From Pseudomonas sp. B21-015 (GTDB lineage: Bacteria > Pseudomonadota > Gammaproteobacteria > Pseudomonadales > Pseudomonadaceae), in assembly GCF_024749285.1 (NCBI RefSeq), contig NZ_CP087196.1, forward strand, positions 5,456,001-5,520,000: a stretch of DNA of 64,000 bases, given 5' to 3'. This document shows, in pieces, positions 1 through 9,074 of this stretch; within the stretch, counting starts at the first letter, position 1, and each line of letters opens with the position of its first letter. A model generated the notes under the pieces. The model was not told where the DNA came from and searched no databases. It was given only the letters and a program-made list of their open reading frames with translations. Made by a program: the position numbers and the translations under genes.

Positions 1-2
1 TG

Positions 3-686
3 GCCGAACACGTGCAGATGCCGGCAAGCAAGGTTCACCGCTATTTACAGGCGCTGATCGCCAGCGGTTTTGCCGAGCAGAACCCCGCCACCAACCATTA
101 CGGTCTGGGCCGTGAAGCGTTGCGCGTAGGCCTTGCTGCGCTGAACAGTATGGACGTGCTGAAAGTCGCCGCCCTGCCCCTGGCCGAGTTGCGCGATGAA
201 CTGAACGAAACCTGTTTTCTGGCGGTGTGGGGCAATCAGGGTGCAACGGTGGTACACATCGAACCGGCGGTGCGCGCGGTGACGGTGGTGACGCAATTGG
301 GCTCGGTGTTACCGCTGCTCAGCTCCTCCACCGGTCTGGTATTTGGTGCGTTTCTGCCCAAGCGCGAAACCATCGATTTACGCGAGCAGGAACTGCAAAT
401 CGGCACCGCTCATGCCTTGGCCGACGATCAGGCCTACGCGATGTTGTGCGAACAAATCCGCGAACGCGGCCTGCATCATGTGCATGGCTTATTGATGCCG
501 GGAGTGGATGCATTATCGGCCCCGGTGTTTAACGCAGTCGGTCAAGTGGCGGCAGTGATGACCATCGTCGGCCCGACCTCATTGTTCCACGCCGACGAAA
601 ACGGCCCGGCGGCGCAACAATTGCTGGCGGCAACCCGAGCCGTGAGCTGGCGGATGGGTTATCAGAGCGAAGACGCCTGTCGTTAA
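3..686 (+). CDS. IclR-family transcriptional regulator (5' end outside window)
   Basis: The frame is open from the first bases, so the start codon and the first helices of the winged helix-turn-helix lie upstream of the window. The visible part opens in the recognition-helix region (MPASKVHRYLQAL, a typical IclR pattern) and runs into the C-terminal effector-binding GAF-like domain, which fills about the last 170 residues. IclR proteins sense small organic acids or aromatics and control catabolic operons. Nothing visible identifies the effector or the target. The gene ends convergently with the LuxR-type gene, about 30 bases apart. The family call is secure and the specific role is unknown. 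Confidence 0.85.
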   Translation, partial: AEHVQMPASKVHRYLQALIASGFAEQNPATNHYGLGREALRVGLAALNSMDVLKVAALPLAELRDELNETCFLAVWGNQGATVVHIEPAVRAVTVVTQLGSVLPLLSSSTGLVFGAFLPKRETIDLREQELQIGTAHALADDQAYAMLCEQIRERGLHHVHGLLMPGVDALSAPVFNAVGQVAAVMTIVGPTSLFHADENGPAAQQLLAATRAVSWRMGYQSEDACR

Positions 687-717
687 TGCGATTGACGTCG
701 ATACCACGTCTTACACG

Positions 718-3276
718 TTACTCCCACAATCCCAACAGCTTGGCTTTGGCTACCGCCTGGGTTCTGCGCTCGACGCCCAACTTTCCATGTATGCGTCGGG
801 CATGGGTTTTCACTGTATGCAATGAAATGAACAATGTATCGGCAATCTGCTGATTGGAATTACCCAGGGCAATCAACTTCAGCACTTCCAGCTCACGCTG
901 GCTGAGTGGATTGGACTGTTGCGGGGTTACATCACTTCCAGCGGGCGATCCCGACGCAGTCAATGCCTCGAGCAATGGTGCCTGACGCAGACGTAACTCG
1001 TGCAACACCTGATGCCCCTGAAAACGCGCGACCATGCGCAAGCCTTCGCGCAGTGCCTCAATGGCCTGCAGGGTGTCGCCACTCAGCCATAACACCTCCG
1101 CCATGACCAACTGCAGTTCGGTATCGAGCGCATGCATCCCGCGTTCCCGGGCATGCGCCAACAGAGACTGAAGGGAGGCCAGCGCCAGGGCATTGGCCGG
1201 TCCGCTCTGAACCTCGGCCAATATCAACAAGTACTCGATCCGCGGAATCAACTCCAGTGTCGCCGGTGGTGCTTGCCGCGCCCCAGGTCCACGATAGTGT
1301 TTGAGCACTCGGCCCAATGCCTCATGCGCCAATTCCGGGCGGCCTTGTTGCAACCAGAAATGGCTACTGACTTGCAGCAGAACGCTACGGTAGACGGTGT
1401 CGGGAATGTGCCGCTGTTGCATCAAACGCTCAGCGTCGCGCAACCGGACAAACGCCTGGGCGTAATCGCCCTTGTTTGCAGCCAGTTGCGCCTGACCGAG
1501 AAACCCATACAGCACCCGCTTGTCGTGGTTGCGCAAGCAATCGTCCAGGCCTGCCTGAAAGAACTCGGCAGCGCGCTCGTCTGCGCCCAGGCACAGGGCC
1601 AGCCGCCCACGACGCAACGCAATTCGTCCCAGCAAGGGTGCAGGTAGATCCGATCGCTGACGAAGCAACTCATCGATATTGCAGAGCAGACTTTCAGCAC
1701 GCGTCGCCGCGCCCCGTTGTTCCAGCAATTGCGCATGATCTAGTTCCATCAGGCCCTCAAACACCAGCGAACCTTGCGCCCGCGCCAGGCACAACGCCTC
1801 GCGGTTATGGGCTTGCGCTACGTCGAGTTCGCCCCTTAGCAGGGCCTGTTGCGTCAGACCGGACAAACACATCAGCCGCGCCGTCCAGCATTCGGGATCG
1901 AGTGCGCTCAACGCGTCAAGAAAGTGCGCGCGCGAAGTCTCCATGCCCCCCTGCAAATGCAGTAACCAACCCTGCAGGGACTGCCAGCGTGCAATCAATT
2001 GACACTGAAGCACTGCCGAGGGTTGGGGCGTGAAATGCGCCAAACGAGCGATGCAGGCGCTCGCCTGTTCGAAACGTCCGGCGAACAACAGCGCGGCCGT
2101 AATCAATCCGACCAACTGCGGACTGCCCAGCGTCAGCTCCTCGCCTTGCTGCTCATGCAAACGCAACAGCAGCACCACCGTCTGCTCCTCGAACAACTGC
2201 TCGAAGCTGAAGTGCTGCAACAGGCTGACTGCCACTTCGTACTCCTCGGCGAGCAAGGCCTGTTCGAAGGCCAACTTCCAGTCCTGTTCGGCACAGAACC
2301 ACTGGCAGGCACGCCGATGCCAGGAGCGTCCCGCCGGCCATTGCTCATCGCGCAACAACTGGGTGAAGGGGGTGAAAATCTGTAGCCAGTCGGTGGAGTC
2401 GCGCCAGGGTTCGATAAAACAGCCCAGTGCCTGCAAGGTCCTCAGGTACTGCGCGCCCTCCCCGGCCCCAAACAGGTGGTCGCACAGCCGGGCATTGAAG
2501 CGCGGCAAATGGGCCAGCACGCGCCAGGCCTCGCTCAACTCAGGCGTCAGTGAGCTGAATAATTCGTGCTCCAGATAATCGAGCAAGGTCTTCGTCCGTC
2601 CCTGGGGGTTGTCCTGACGCGACCAATCGCATTTTTGCAGCAGCGCTATCCGCACGCCGGCACACCAGCCACCGGTGCGCTGCAAAATATTTCCGGCCAC
2701 CTTGTCGGCCTGTACCGAAGGCAGGTGAAACAAAAACTGTGCAATCTCTCCCTGCGTGAGCGCCAGCGTCGCGCCTTCGCACTCATATAACTCGTCATCG
2801 AGCAGCAACCTTGGCCAGTTGCAGGGCGGCCGGCGGCGGGCCCCCAGCCACCAGGTCAGCATCGGACTGCTGATCGCCAGCATGCGATCCAGTAGCTGAT
2901 CCAGTTCCGGGTTCGGGAGACGGCAGTAGTCATCGAGAAACAGCCAGGTCGGTGTCTGCAACCGCGCCAGACAACCAAGCAACTCGGCTTCGTCCGTCGA
3001 AGCCAACCCCAACGTCCCTGCCAGGCGATGACGAAAATCCGCCGCGCTCGACGCCACGCCAGACAACGGCAACCAATGCACCCGGCATTGGGTTGGCGCC
3101 TGCAACAGGCATTCGGCGAGCAGCGCAGTCTTGCCACTGCCGGCGGGCGCGCAGAGCAATTTCACCCGTGCCGTGGAGGCCAGTAACGGCTCGATCAAGC
3201 GAGCCCGTGACAGGTGATGGGAGGAAAGTCTGGGCAAGAATCCGGGGCGATCCAGACATGCAGTCATGGCGGTCAT
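718..3276 (-). CDS. MalT-like LuxR-family ATP-dependent regulator (LAL type)
   Basis: This 852-residue protein has the architecture of large ATP-binding LuxR regulators. A P-loop (CAPAGSGKT, residues 42-50) and a Walker B-like stretch (TWLFLDDY, about 110-118) form the N-terminal STAND-type ATPase. A long helical, TPR-like middle follows. The C-terminal LuxR helix-turn-helix (about 785-850) contains SQRELEVLKLIALG and the recognition helix HTVKTHARRIHGKL. The start at 3276 has AAGG eight bases upstream. Such proteins activate nearby operons after ligand-triggered oligomerisation. The DUF1302/DUF1329 pair directly upstream on the same strand is the likely target, inferred from adjacency. The ligand is not evident. 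Confidence 0.9.
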   Translation of the reverse strand: MTAMTACLDRPGFLPRLSSHHLSRARLIEPLLASTARVKLLCAPAGSGKTALLAECLLQAPTQCRVHWLPLSGVASSAADFRHRLAGTLGLASTDEAELLGCLARLQTPTWLFLDDYCRLPNPELDQLLDRMLAISSPMLTWWLGARRRPPCNWPRLLLDDELYECEGATLALTQGEIAQFLFHLPSVQADKVAGNILQRTGGWCAGVRIALLQKCDWSRQDNPQGRTKTLLDYLEHELFSSLTPELSEAWRVLAHLPRFNARLCDHLFGAGEGAQYLRTLQALGCFIEPWRDSTDWLQIFTPFTQLLRDEQWPAGRSWHRRACQWFCAEQDWKLAFEQALLAEEYEVAVSLLQHFSFEQLFEEQTVVLLLRLHEQQGEELTLGSPQLVGLITAALLFAGRFEQASACIARLAHFTPQPSAVLQCQLIARWQSLQGWLLHLQGGMETSRAHFLDALSALDPECWTARLMCLSGLTQQALLRGELDVAQAHNREALCLARAQGSLVFEGLMELDHAQLLEQRGAATRAESLLCNIDELLRQRSDLPAPLLGRIALRRGRLALCLGADERAAEFFQAGLDDCLRNHDKRVLYGFLGQAQLAANKGDYAQAFVRLRDAERLMQQRHIPDTVYRSVLLQVSSHFWLQQGRPELAHEALGRVLKHYRGPGARQAPPATLELIPRIEYLLILAEVQSGPANALALASLQSLLAHARERGMHALDTELQLVMAEVLWLSGDTLQAIEALREGLRMVARFQGHQVLHELRLRQAPLLEALTASGSPAGSDVTPQQSNPLSQRELEVLKLIALGNSNQQIADTLFISLHTVKTHARRIHGKLGVERRTQAVAKAKLLGLWE

Positions 3277-3364
3277 CGGGTGAGCCTTTTTATAGTTGTG
3301 AGATCACCCTAGCCCTCTCCAGCCAGCTTGTTGACGAGTATTCAGCGTGCTGATTGGCAGCTAT

Positions 3365-3392
3365 AAAAAAGGCGACCGTGTGGTCGCCTTTC
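3365..3392 (-). terminator. Rho-independent terminator after the DUF1329 gene
   Basis: A GGCGACC/GGTCGCC hairpin is followed on the minus strand by a run of six T. It lies about 25 bases beyond the DUF1329 stop codon and separates that pair from the LuxR-type gene. Confidence 0.8.
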
Positions 3393-3415
3393 GCTCAGCC
3401 AATGTATCAAAACCC

Positions 3416-4783
3416 TTACCGAACACCCTCGGCGCGCAGGGCCGACGGGGTGTAGTCGGCAGCCTTGGCATCGAAGCCGAATTCGAAACTGTGCTTCTCT
3501 TCGTTCTTCATTCCCAGGGCAATGTATCGGCCAGCAATGATGTCGTAGAGCGCCTCGAGGGTGTAGGCCGGAGTCTGGTGATCGTAGTAGTACTGGGCGT
3601 GACCTTCGGCCACTCGCCACAGTTGGCCACGACCGTCGTAGTGATCCACCAGCGCCACTTGCCAGCTGTCTTCGTCGAGGTACATGTGGCGTTTGGCGTA
3701 GATATGCCGCTCGCTCGGCTTGACCGTGCCGACCACTTCCCAGACCCGGTGCAACTCGTAGCGGGTCAGGTCCTGGTTGATGTGCCCGGCCTTTACCACG
3801 TCATCGTACTTGAGGCTCGGCGAGTCGAGTTTGTAGCTGTTGTAGGGGATGTACATTTCCTTTTTGCCGATCAGTTTCCAGTCGTAGCGATCCGGCGCGC
3901 CGGAAAACATGTCGAAGTTGTCCGACGTGCGCAAGCCGTCAGCGGCGGTGCCCGGCCCGTCGTAAGCCACTTGCGGCGCACGACGCACACGGCGTTGACC
4001 GGCATTGTAGATCCACGCCAGACGCGGCTCTTTCACCTGGTCGAGGGTTTCGTGTACCAGCAGTACGTTACCCGCCAGCCGCGCCGGAGCGGTCACCGAC
4101 TGTTTGAAGAAGGTCAGTACGTTGGCGGCTTTGTCCGGGTCCAGTTCCTTCATCAGTTGCGGTACGGCGATCTCTTCCTCGAAGCGGATCGGCGTGTAGC
4201 TGCCGTTGGTTTGCGGGGTCACCTGGGTGATGATGCGTCGCAGGTTGCCGCCGTGGTAGCGCGTGATGTGGTTCCACAGCACCTCGACGCCATTCTTCGG
4301 AATCGGGAACGCGTAGTAGCGGTTACCGGTGAAATTGGCCAGGCCGTTACCGTCGTTGATGCTGGTCACGTTCAGCGCACTGCGCTTGGCCGACTCGTAG
4401 ATTTCCGGCGGTACGGCCACGGTACGGTGGGTCGGATAGACCGGGATCCTGTAGGTTTCCGGGTAGCGTTTGAACATCGCCACCTGACCGTCCGAGAGCT
4501 TGTCCTTGTACTTGTCGACGGTCGCGGCGGTGATGGTGAACAGCGGTTTTTCACTGGCGAACGGGTCGGCCAGAAAGCCTTTGCTGTCGACAGCGCCGGC
4601 GTTTTTCGGGATGCCACCGGTCCACGCCGGGATCGAGCCATCGGCGTTACCGGCCTTCTCGGCGCCCAGCGGCGTGAGGGTGGTGCCGAGCTTGTTGGCT
4701 TCTTCCGGCGAGACCGCAGCCATTACGTTGGCGGCCAGCAGGCTCAGGGCCAGGGCGCCGCATTGCAGAATCATCTTGCGCAT
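3416..4783 (-). CDS. DUF1329 family envelope protein
   Basis: This 455-residue protein has a clear signal peptide (MRKMILQCGALALSLLAANVM, probable cleavage after AMA near residue 22). The mature protein matches the DUF1329 family, which I recall as having a LolA/LolB-like lipid-binding fold. The family often occurs with DUF1302 outer-membrane proteins and RND/MMPL transporters, and a role in moving lipids or hydrophobic compounds across the envelope is proposed. AAGGA eight bases upstream supports the start. It lies 23 bases downstream of the DUF1302 gene in the same direction, so the two are almost certainly co-transcribed. The substrate is unknown. No RND gene or YCF48-like partner is present in this cluster. 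Confidence 0.85.
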   Translation of the reverse strand: MRKMILQCGALALSLLAANVMAAVSPEEANKLGTTLTPLGAEKAGNADGSIPAWTGGIPKNAGAVDSKGFLADPFASEKPLFTITAATVDKYKDKLSDGQVAMFKRYPETYRIPVYPTHRTVAVPPEIYESAKRSALNVTSINDGNGLANFTGNRYYAFPIPKNGVEVLWNHITRYHGGNLRRIITQVTPQTNGSYTPIRFEEEIAVPQLMKELDPDKAANVLTFFKQSVTAPARLAGNVLLVHETLDQVKEPRLAWIYNAGQRRVRRAPQVAYDGPGTAADGLRTSDNFDMFSGAPDRYDWKLIGKKEMYIPYNSYKLDSPSLKYDDVVKAGHINQDLTRYELHRVWEVVGTVKPSERHIYAKRHMYLDEDSWQVALVDHYDGRGQLWRVAEGHAQYYYDHQTPAYTLEALYDIIAGRYIALGMKNEEKHSFEFGFDAKAADYTPSALRAEGVR

Positions 4784-4806
4784 TTAAATCATCCTTCTCA
4801 GCCAGA

Positions 4807-6600
4807 TCAGAAGTTCACGCCGAAGCTCAAGGCCACGAAGTCGCGGTCAGTCAGGGTGTTGTAGTCCCCGCCAAAAAAGTCGGTGTAACTCAAGCTCGCG
4901 GTATAAGTGTTGCGGTAGTCGGCATCGACACCGACGCTGACCGCCTTGGCGCCTTCGTTGAACAGCCCGTTGGGGCCGTAGCCGGCGACGTCATGGGACC
5001 AGGACAGGTTGGGTTTGAGGTTGATCCCGCCGATCACGTTGGCGTAATCGAGGATCGCCCGGGCACGGTAGCCCCAGGAGGTCGAGGTGACGAAGCCGTC
5101 GGTATCGCCGCCAAAACCGTACTGGCCGTAGACCGAGTCACGGCCGTAACGCAGCTTGGTCTTCGACTCCAGACCACCGACCCGCACCACCGCCGCTTCA
5201 CCGACCAGGGTCAGGCGTTCGGCGCCCAGCACTTGATCGAAGAAGTGCGTCAGGGTGCTTTGCACCTGAGTCACTTCCTTGCGGCGGTAACCGGTGTTGT
5301 TGGCACCTGCCGTGGTGGCGATAGGCGATGCGGCGCCGCCGGCGATCGGGTTAAGCAATGCCAGGGTCAGGTCGTTGGTGTTGACCTGCACCGGAGCGTT
5401 GGGCCGGTAGCTGATTTCGCCAGTCCACGCCGTACCGGTGGGCAGGGTGGTGGAGAAACTCGCACCGTACAGGCGAATGTCTTCCGGGTATTCGAGGTAG
5501 TACTGGCCGCGCCCGAGCATCACGCTTTGGGCCAGACCCGAACCGCTGCCCGGCGCCAGACGGTTGGCGGTGCTGACCATGCCCGGCAGGCTGGCCAGTG
5601 TCGACAGCCCGGCGGTGGTGGTGCCGACGGTCGGTGTGCGACTGTGGTAGTTCATGAAGTAGAGGCCATATTCGGTGTCGTCACCGAGCCAGCGCAAGGC
5701 CGTGCCCCATTGCCCCGAGTCCCGTGCATCACGGTCGCCACCACGGGGCACGATCACACCCTCACGGGTGACCTGGATAGGTTGGCCAAAGGCTGCCGCC
5801 AGCGGCGCCAACGGGGCGATCGCCGGGCTGCCGACGGTGTAACCGGTGGTGCAACCATCCGCCGCCACGTCACCGCCGAAGAAGGTGCCGCAATTGTCGA
5901 GAACCGTCTGATCCCACTCCAGTTGGTAGAAACCTTCCACCGTGAGTTGATCGGTCAAGCCCTGGGAAGCGAACAGCATGTTGACCGGAATCAGACCTTC
6001 CTTGATCTCCGCGCCAGGACGCCGGAACGCCGAAACGTCGATCGGGTTGATGCTGTTGATCGAGTTGCCGATGAAAGTACTTTCACCCCAACTGACCACC
6101 TGCTTGCCAGCGCGCACGGTGCCCGGCAGATCGGCAATGGAATAGTTGTGATAGACGAACGCATCGAGGATCTGCGCGCCCGAAGACTTGGCGCCTTCCT
6201 TACGACCGCTGTCGCTGATCTGTTTGAACTCGCGGTCTTCGTCCTTGAGCTCGAAGTCGTACCAGTACTTGCCACGGACAAACACACCCGTGTCGCCGTA
6301 CTTCAATTCGAGGTCGTGGATGCCCTTGAAGATCTTGGAGAAGGTTTCGCCTTTCTTGAAGTTCAGGCGTCCGTCATCACCGGTCGAAGACTGGCCGGTG
6401 CCGCCGTTGACGGTGCCCACCAGAGACTTGTCGGCATCGCGCATGCCCCAGCTCGCGCCGACGGACAACGAAGAATCGAACTGCCCCTCGATTTCGCCGA
6501 TGTTGAATGAAACAGCCTGCGCCTGGGCACAGCAGCCCAAGGCCACCGCAGCGGCCAGCGCTTGCGGTTTGAAGATGGCGCGCATTGTTGTTTTTGTCAT
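4807..6600 (-). CDS. DUF1302 family outer-membrane beta-barrel protein
   Basis: The start at 6600 was chosen because GGGGAAG lies just upstream and a good signal peptide follows (MTKTTMRAIFKPQALAAAVA, cleavage near AQA at about residue 29). An upstream in-frame extension to 6669 has no signal-peptide logic. The 597-residue protein is rich in alternating aromatic beta strands and ends in ALSFGVNF. A terminal phenylalanine is the usual assembly signal for outer-membrane barrels. DUF1302 proteins are predicted channels or anchors working with DUF1329 partners, here the next gene. The MalT-like regulator downstream is the probable activator. The family is certain; the transported compound is not known. 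Confidence 0.87.
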   Translation of the reverse strand: MTKTTMRAIFKPQALAAAVALGCCAQAQAVSFNIGEIEGQFDSSLSVGASWGMRDADKSLVGTVNGGTGQSSTGDDGRLNFKKGETFSKIFKGIHDLELKYGDTGVFVRGKYWYDFELKDEDREFKQISDSGRKEGAKSSGAQILDAFVYHNYSIADLPGTVRAGKQVVSWGESTFIGNSINSINPIDVSAFRRPGAEIKEGLIPVNMLFASQGLTDQLTVEGFYQLEWDQTVLDNCGTFFGGDVAADGCTTGYTVGSPAIAPLAPLAAAFGQPIQVTREGVIVPRGGDRDARDSGQWGTALRWLGDDTEYGLYFMNYHSRTPTVGTTTAGLSTLASLPGMVSTANRLAPGSGSGLAQSVMLGRGQYYLEYPEDIRLYGASFSTTLPTGTAWTGEISYRPNAPVQVNTNDLTLALLNPIAGGAASPIATTAGANNTGYRRKEVTQVQSTLTHFFDQVLGAERLTLVGEAAVVRVGGLESKTKLRYGRDSVYGQYGFGGDTDGFVTSTSWGYRARAILDYANVIGGINLKPNLSWSHDVAGYGPNGLFNEGAKAVSVGVDADYRNTYTASLSYTDFFGGDYNTLTDRDFVALSFGVNF

Positions 6601-7149
6601 GCGTCTTCCCCGGTGAGTGACAGAAGGCCCCACCCTACTGCCGCACGCAGGGAGCGATAAGCGCACCAAGGAGGTATTCGTGGTGTACCTCTAAAGGATG
6701 AATGCCCGCATGGGATGGCGGTTTGCGCGGGGTATGGATGAGCTGGATGGGGGGTTATCAATGCAGCGCATGGGACTGGGTGAAGCCGGGGGGTGTAGCC
6801 GCTACCGAAGGCGGCTACAGGGGTCAACCCGAGACTGTTGCTCAGCCTGCAACAGTGCATGTCTGGAATCGCTATTTTTCCTTTGTACTCAAGGCCTTAT
6901 TCTTGCCGGGCTTTCACGGCAAACGGCCGAAAGCACGAAGCGATGGAAATGATAGACACGCCCCATCGGCAACAGAATCCAGATGATTTGAAGTGTATTT
7001 TTCGACTCATCGCCCGGTGTTCACTGACGTTGATCTATTGCTCCTTGATCCACGTCTTGCTTTGGCCGCTGCGTTTGCAGCGGCCTTTTTTATGGGCGAA
7101 AGATTTTAGGAGAGAGTCATCAAGGGGCAGATGGCAGGATGTCGCGCAA
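6601..7149. other. Long non-coding gap with a hairpin and an orphan terminator
   Basis: No convincing protein gene is visible in these 549 bases. The part next to 6600 must hold the promoter of the DUF1302/DUF1329 pair. A perfect-arm hairpin (TGTAGCCGC/GCGGCTACA-like, about 6792-6817) resembles degenerate intergenic repeats found elsewhere in the window. Farther right, a strong plus-strand terminator occurs with no plus-strand gene upstream. Confidence 0.6.
7064..7091 (+). terminator. Strong orphan Rho-independent terminator (possible small-RNA end)
   Basis: The hairpin GGCCGCTGC-GTTT-GCAGCGGCC has a perfect nine-pair stem followed by six T on the plus strand. The minus-strand side has no T run, so it does not serve the oppositely oriented SDR gene. 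No plus-strand coding gene lies between 686 and this point. A plus-strand transcript ending here is therefore expected. Confidence 0.75.
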
Positions 7150-8061
7150 TCAGATGGAATACTTCTGCAAGTTCTCCATCATTTCCTTCAACGCCTCAAT
7201 ATTGTCCTTCGGATGCGCCGCACCTTCGAAATCACAAATCTGCTGCCATTGCGCCGCGACATCTTCCGGCGAAAACCCCACCCGTGGATCAAACCCGGCG
7301 CCCAGGCTGCGCTCCCAGCGCACCTTGCCCATCCAGCCGCCACCCACTTCGAACAACCCGGACGTTTCCTGACAATGCTCACTCGCCAGGTACACCACCA
7401 GCGGGCTGACCAGTTCCGGTTTGAGTTGTTCGAACATGTGCGGCGGGATCAGGCCTTCAGTCATGCGGGTGCCGCCCGTGGGGGCGATGGCGTTGACCAG
7501 GATGTTGTTCTTGCGGCCTTCGATAGCCAGTGTGCGGGTCAGGCCGTAGAGGCCGAGTTTGGCCATGCCGTAGTTGGACTGGCCGAAGTTGCCGTAAATG
7601 CCCGAGGTCGACGCAGTGAAGATCACGCGGCCATAGTTTTGCTCGCGCATGTGTGGCCAGGCGGCGCGGGTGACTTTGTAGGCGCCTCCGACGTGAACGC
7701 GGTAAACAAGGTCCCAGTCGCTGTCGTCCATTTTGTGAAAGGTCTTGTCGCGCAGGATGCCGGCGTTGTTCACCACGACATCGATACGACCGAACGTATC
7801 AAGGGCGTGCTGGACGATTTTGTCACCGTCGGTGACAGAGTCATGGTTAGCCTCGGCGGTGCCGCCCGCTTCGCGAATTTCCGCCACCACTCGATCGGCC
7901 GCCGACGCATTGGCGCCTTCACCTTGAGCCGAACCGCCGAGATCATTGACCAGCACTTTGGCGCCCTGTTTTGCGAACAGCAGCGCGTGCGCCCGCCCCA
8001 GACCGCCGCCCGCACCAGTGACGATCACGACTTTATCTTCGAAGCGCACAGACTCATTCAT
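7150..8061 (-). CDS. SDR oxidoreductase, MFE-2-like (3R)-hydroxyacyl-CoA dehydrogenase
   Basis: This 303-residue short-chain dehydrogenase has the cofactor loop TGAGGGLGRA (about 15-24), NNAGILRDK and the active-site set with Ser in STSGIYG and YGMAK (Tyr-x3-Lys). Long stretches such as SGIYGNFGQ, AIEGRKNNI, GLFEVGGGW and KVRWERSLGA match the dehydrogenase domain of peroxisomal multifunctional enzyme type 2 (17beta-HSD4). That makes NAD-dependent oxidation of a (3R)-hydroxyacyl-CoA, or a steroid-like alcohol, the best guess. GGAATTCCCC precedes the start. It is the last gene of a minus-strand run, 110 bases after the hydrolase. Substrate range cannot be read from sequence. Confidence 0.82.
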   Translation of the reverse strand: MNESVRFEDKVVIVTGAGGGLGRAHALLFAKQGAKVLVNDLGGSAQGEGANASAADRVVAEIREAGGTAEANHDSVTDGDKIVQHALDTFGRIDVVVNNAGILRDKTFHKMDDSDWDLVYRVHVGGAYKVTRAAWPHMREQNYGRVIFTASTSGIYGNFGQSNYGMAKLGLYGLTRTLAIEGRKNNILVNAIAPTGGTRMTEGLIPPHMFEQLKPELVSPLVVYLASEHCQETSGLFEVGGGWMGKVRWERSLGAGFDPRVGFSPEDVAAQWQQICDFEGAAHPKDNIEALKEMMENLQKYSI

Positions 8062-8171
8062 GGGGAATTCCAGCAGGCCAAGGGACAGTAAGTGCGAGTG
8101 TCAGGTACAGGGCTGCTGGTCACAATAAACACGGAGGAAGCTGAATGGTGTGCAATAAGGCAGCGCGATAG

Positions 8172-9074
8172 TCAGGAACACGCCACCTTGCGCGGCGGTG
8201 AAAACAGCTGATCGCGAAACTCCAGATAGTGCTTGAGCACCTGCGCCGGCGCTTCGATCTGTGGGTAATGGCCGATCTCGGACAGCAGGACGGTGTCCGG
8301 GGCAGGAATCAGTTGCCGATAGCGCGCCACCATGTGCGCGCCGGAAACCGGATCGACCTCGCCATCGATGACGCGCAGCGGCACCTCGCCACGCTGCATG
8401 GCGCTGACCCAACGCTCACGTTGGACCCGCCGCTGCGGGATATAACCGATCAACTTGTGCATGATCCGCTGCCCGTGATTGCTATCGACCAGGCTCCAGA
8501 AATCATCCAGCTCACTTTCGGTAGGCCGGGTCTGCGGCCCGAAGACCTGCTTGAAACTCTTCACCAGCGCGTCACGGGTAAAGGCTAGCCCGATCATCCA
8601 GCCCAAGGGGCTGAGCAGGAGTTTTTGCATCAACACCGGGCGATGGGTTTCGGGAAACAGTCCACCATTGAGGAACACGCAACTGGCGATATGAGCGCGC
8701 GCTTCATAGTGCCGGGCCAACAGTTCCTGAGCCACGCTGTCGCCATAATCGTGTGCCAATACATGAACGGGTTGCTCGACGCTCAGATGCGCCAGTAAGG
8801 CCTGTTGCAGATCGGCCTGTTCCAGCAGGCTGTAGTCATGATTCAGCGGTTTGGCCGAATCGCCGAAACCAAGCATGTCGCAGGCAATCACCCGATAGCG
8901 CTGCGCCAACGGCTGCCACAGGTAATGCCAGTCCCAACTGGCCGTCGGAAAGCCATGGATCAGCAACAGCGGCTCGCCCTGCCCCGCAGTCCAATAGCGG
9001 ATACTCTGACCGCGAAATACGAACGTCTGGCCGCGTTTGCGCCAGACACACAGGGGAATCTCGGCGAGTGCCAT
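8172..9074 (-). CDS. Alpha/beta hydrolase, MEST/epoxide-hydrolase-like
   Basis: This 300-residue protein has an alpha/beta hydrolase fold: oxyanion region HGFPTASWDW (about 40-49), nucleophile elbow LAHDYGDSVAQ, acid in DGEVDP and catalytic His in EIGHYPQ. The elbow carries Asp where esterases have Ser, as in haloalkane dehalogenases and epoxide hydrolases. The HDYGDSVAQELLAR stretch closely resembles the vertebrate MEST/PEG1 group. Hydrolysis of an epoxide or halide is thus more likely than ester cleavage, although MEST-type substrates are not established. Its ATG directly follows the TAA of the aldolase gene, indicating translational coupling. Confidence 0.8.
   Translation of the reverse strand: MALAEIPLCVWRKRGQTFVFRGQSIRYWTAGQGEPLLLIHGFPTASWDWHYLWQPLAQRYRVIACDMLGFGDSAKPLNHDYSLLEQADLQQALLAHLSVEQPVHVLAHDYGDSVAQELLARHYEARAHIASCVFLNGGLFPETHRPVLMQKLLLSPLGWMIGLAFTRDALVKSFKQVFGPQTRPTESELDDFWSLVDSNHGQRIMHKLIGYIPQRRVQRERWVSAMQRGEVPLRVIDGEVDPVSGAHMVARYRQLIPAPDTVLLSEIGHYPQIEAPAQVLKHYLEFRDQLFSPPRKVACS

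Noticed and set aside
8172..9074. Serine esterase or lipase identity for the alpha/beta hydrolase
   Set aside because: The nucleophile elbow carries Asp (HDYGDS), not Ser in the G-x-S-x-G position.
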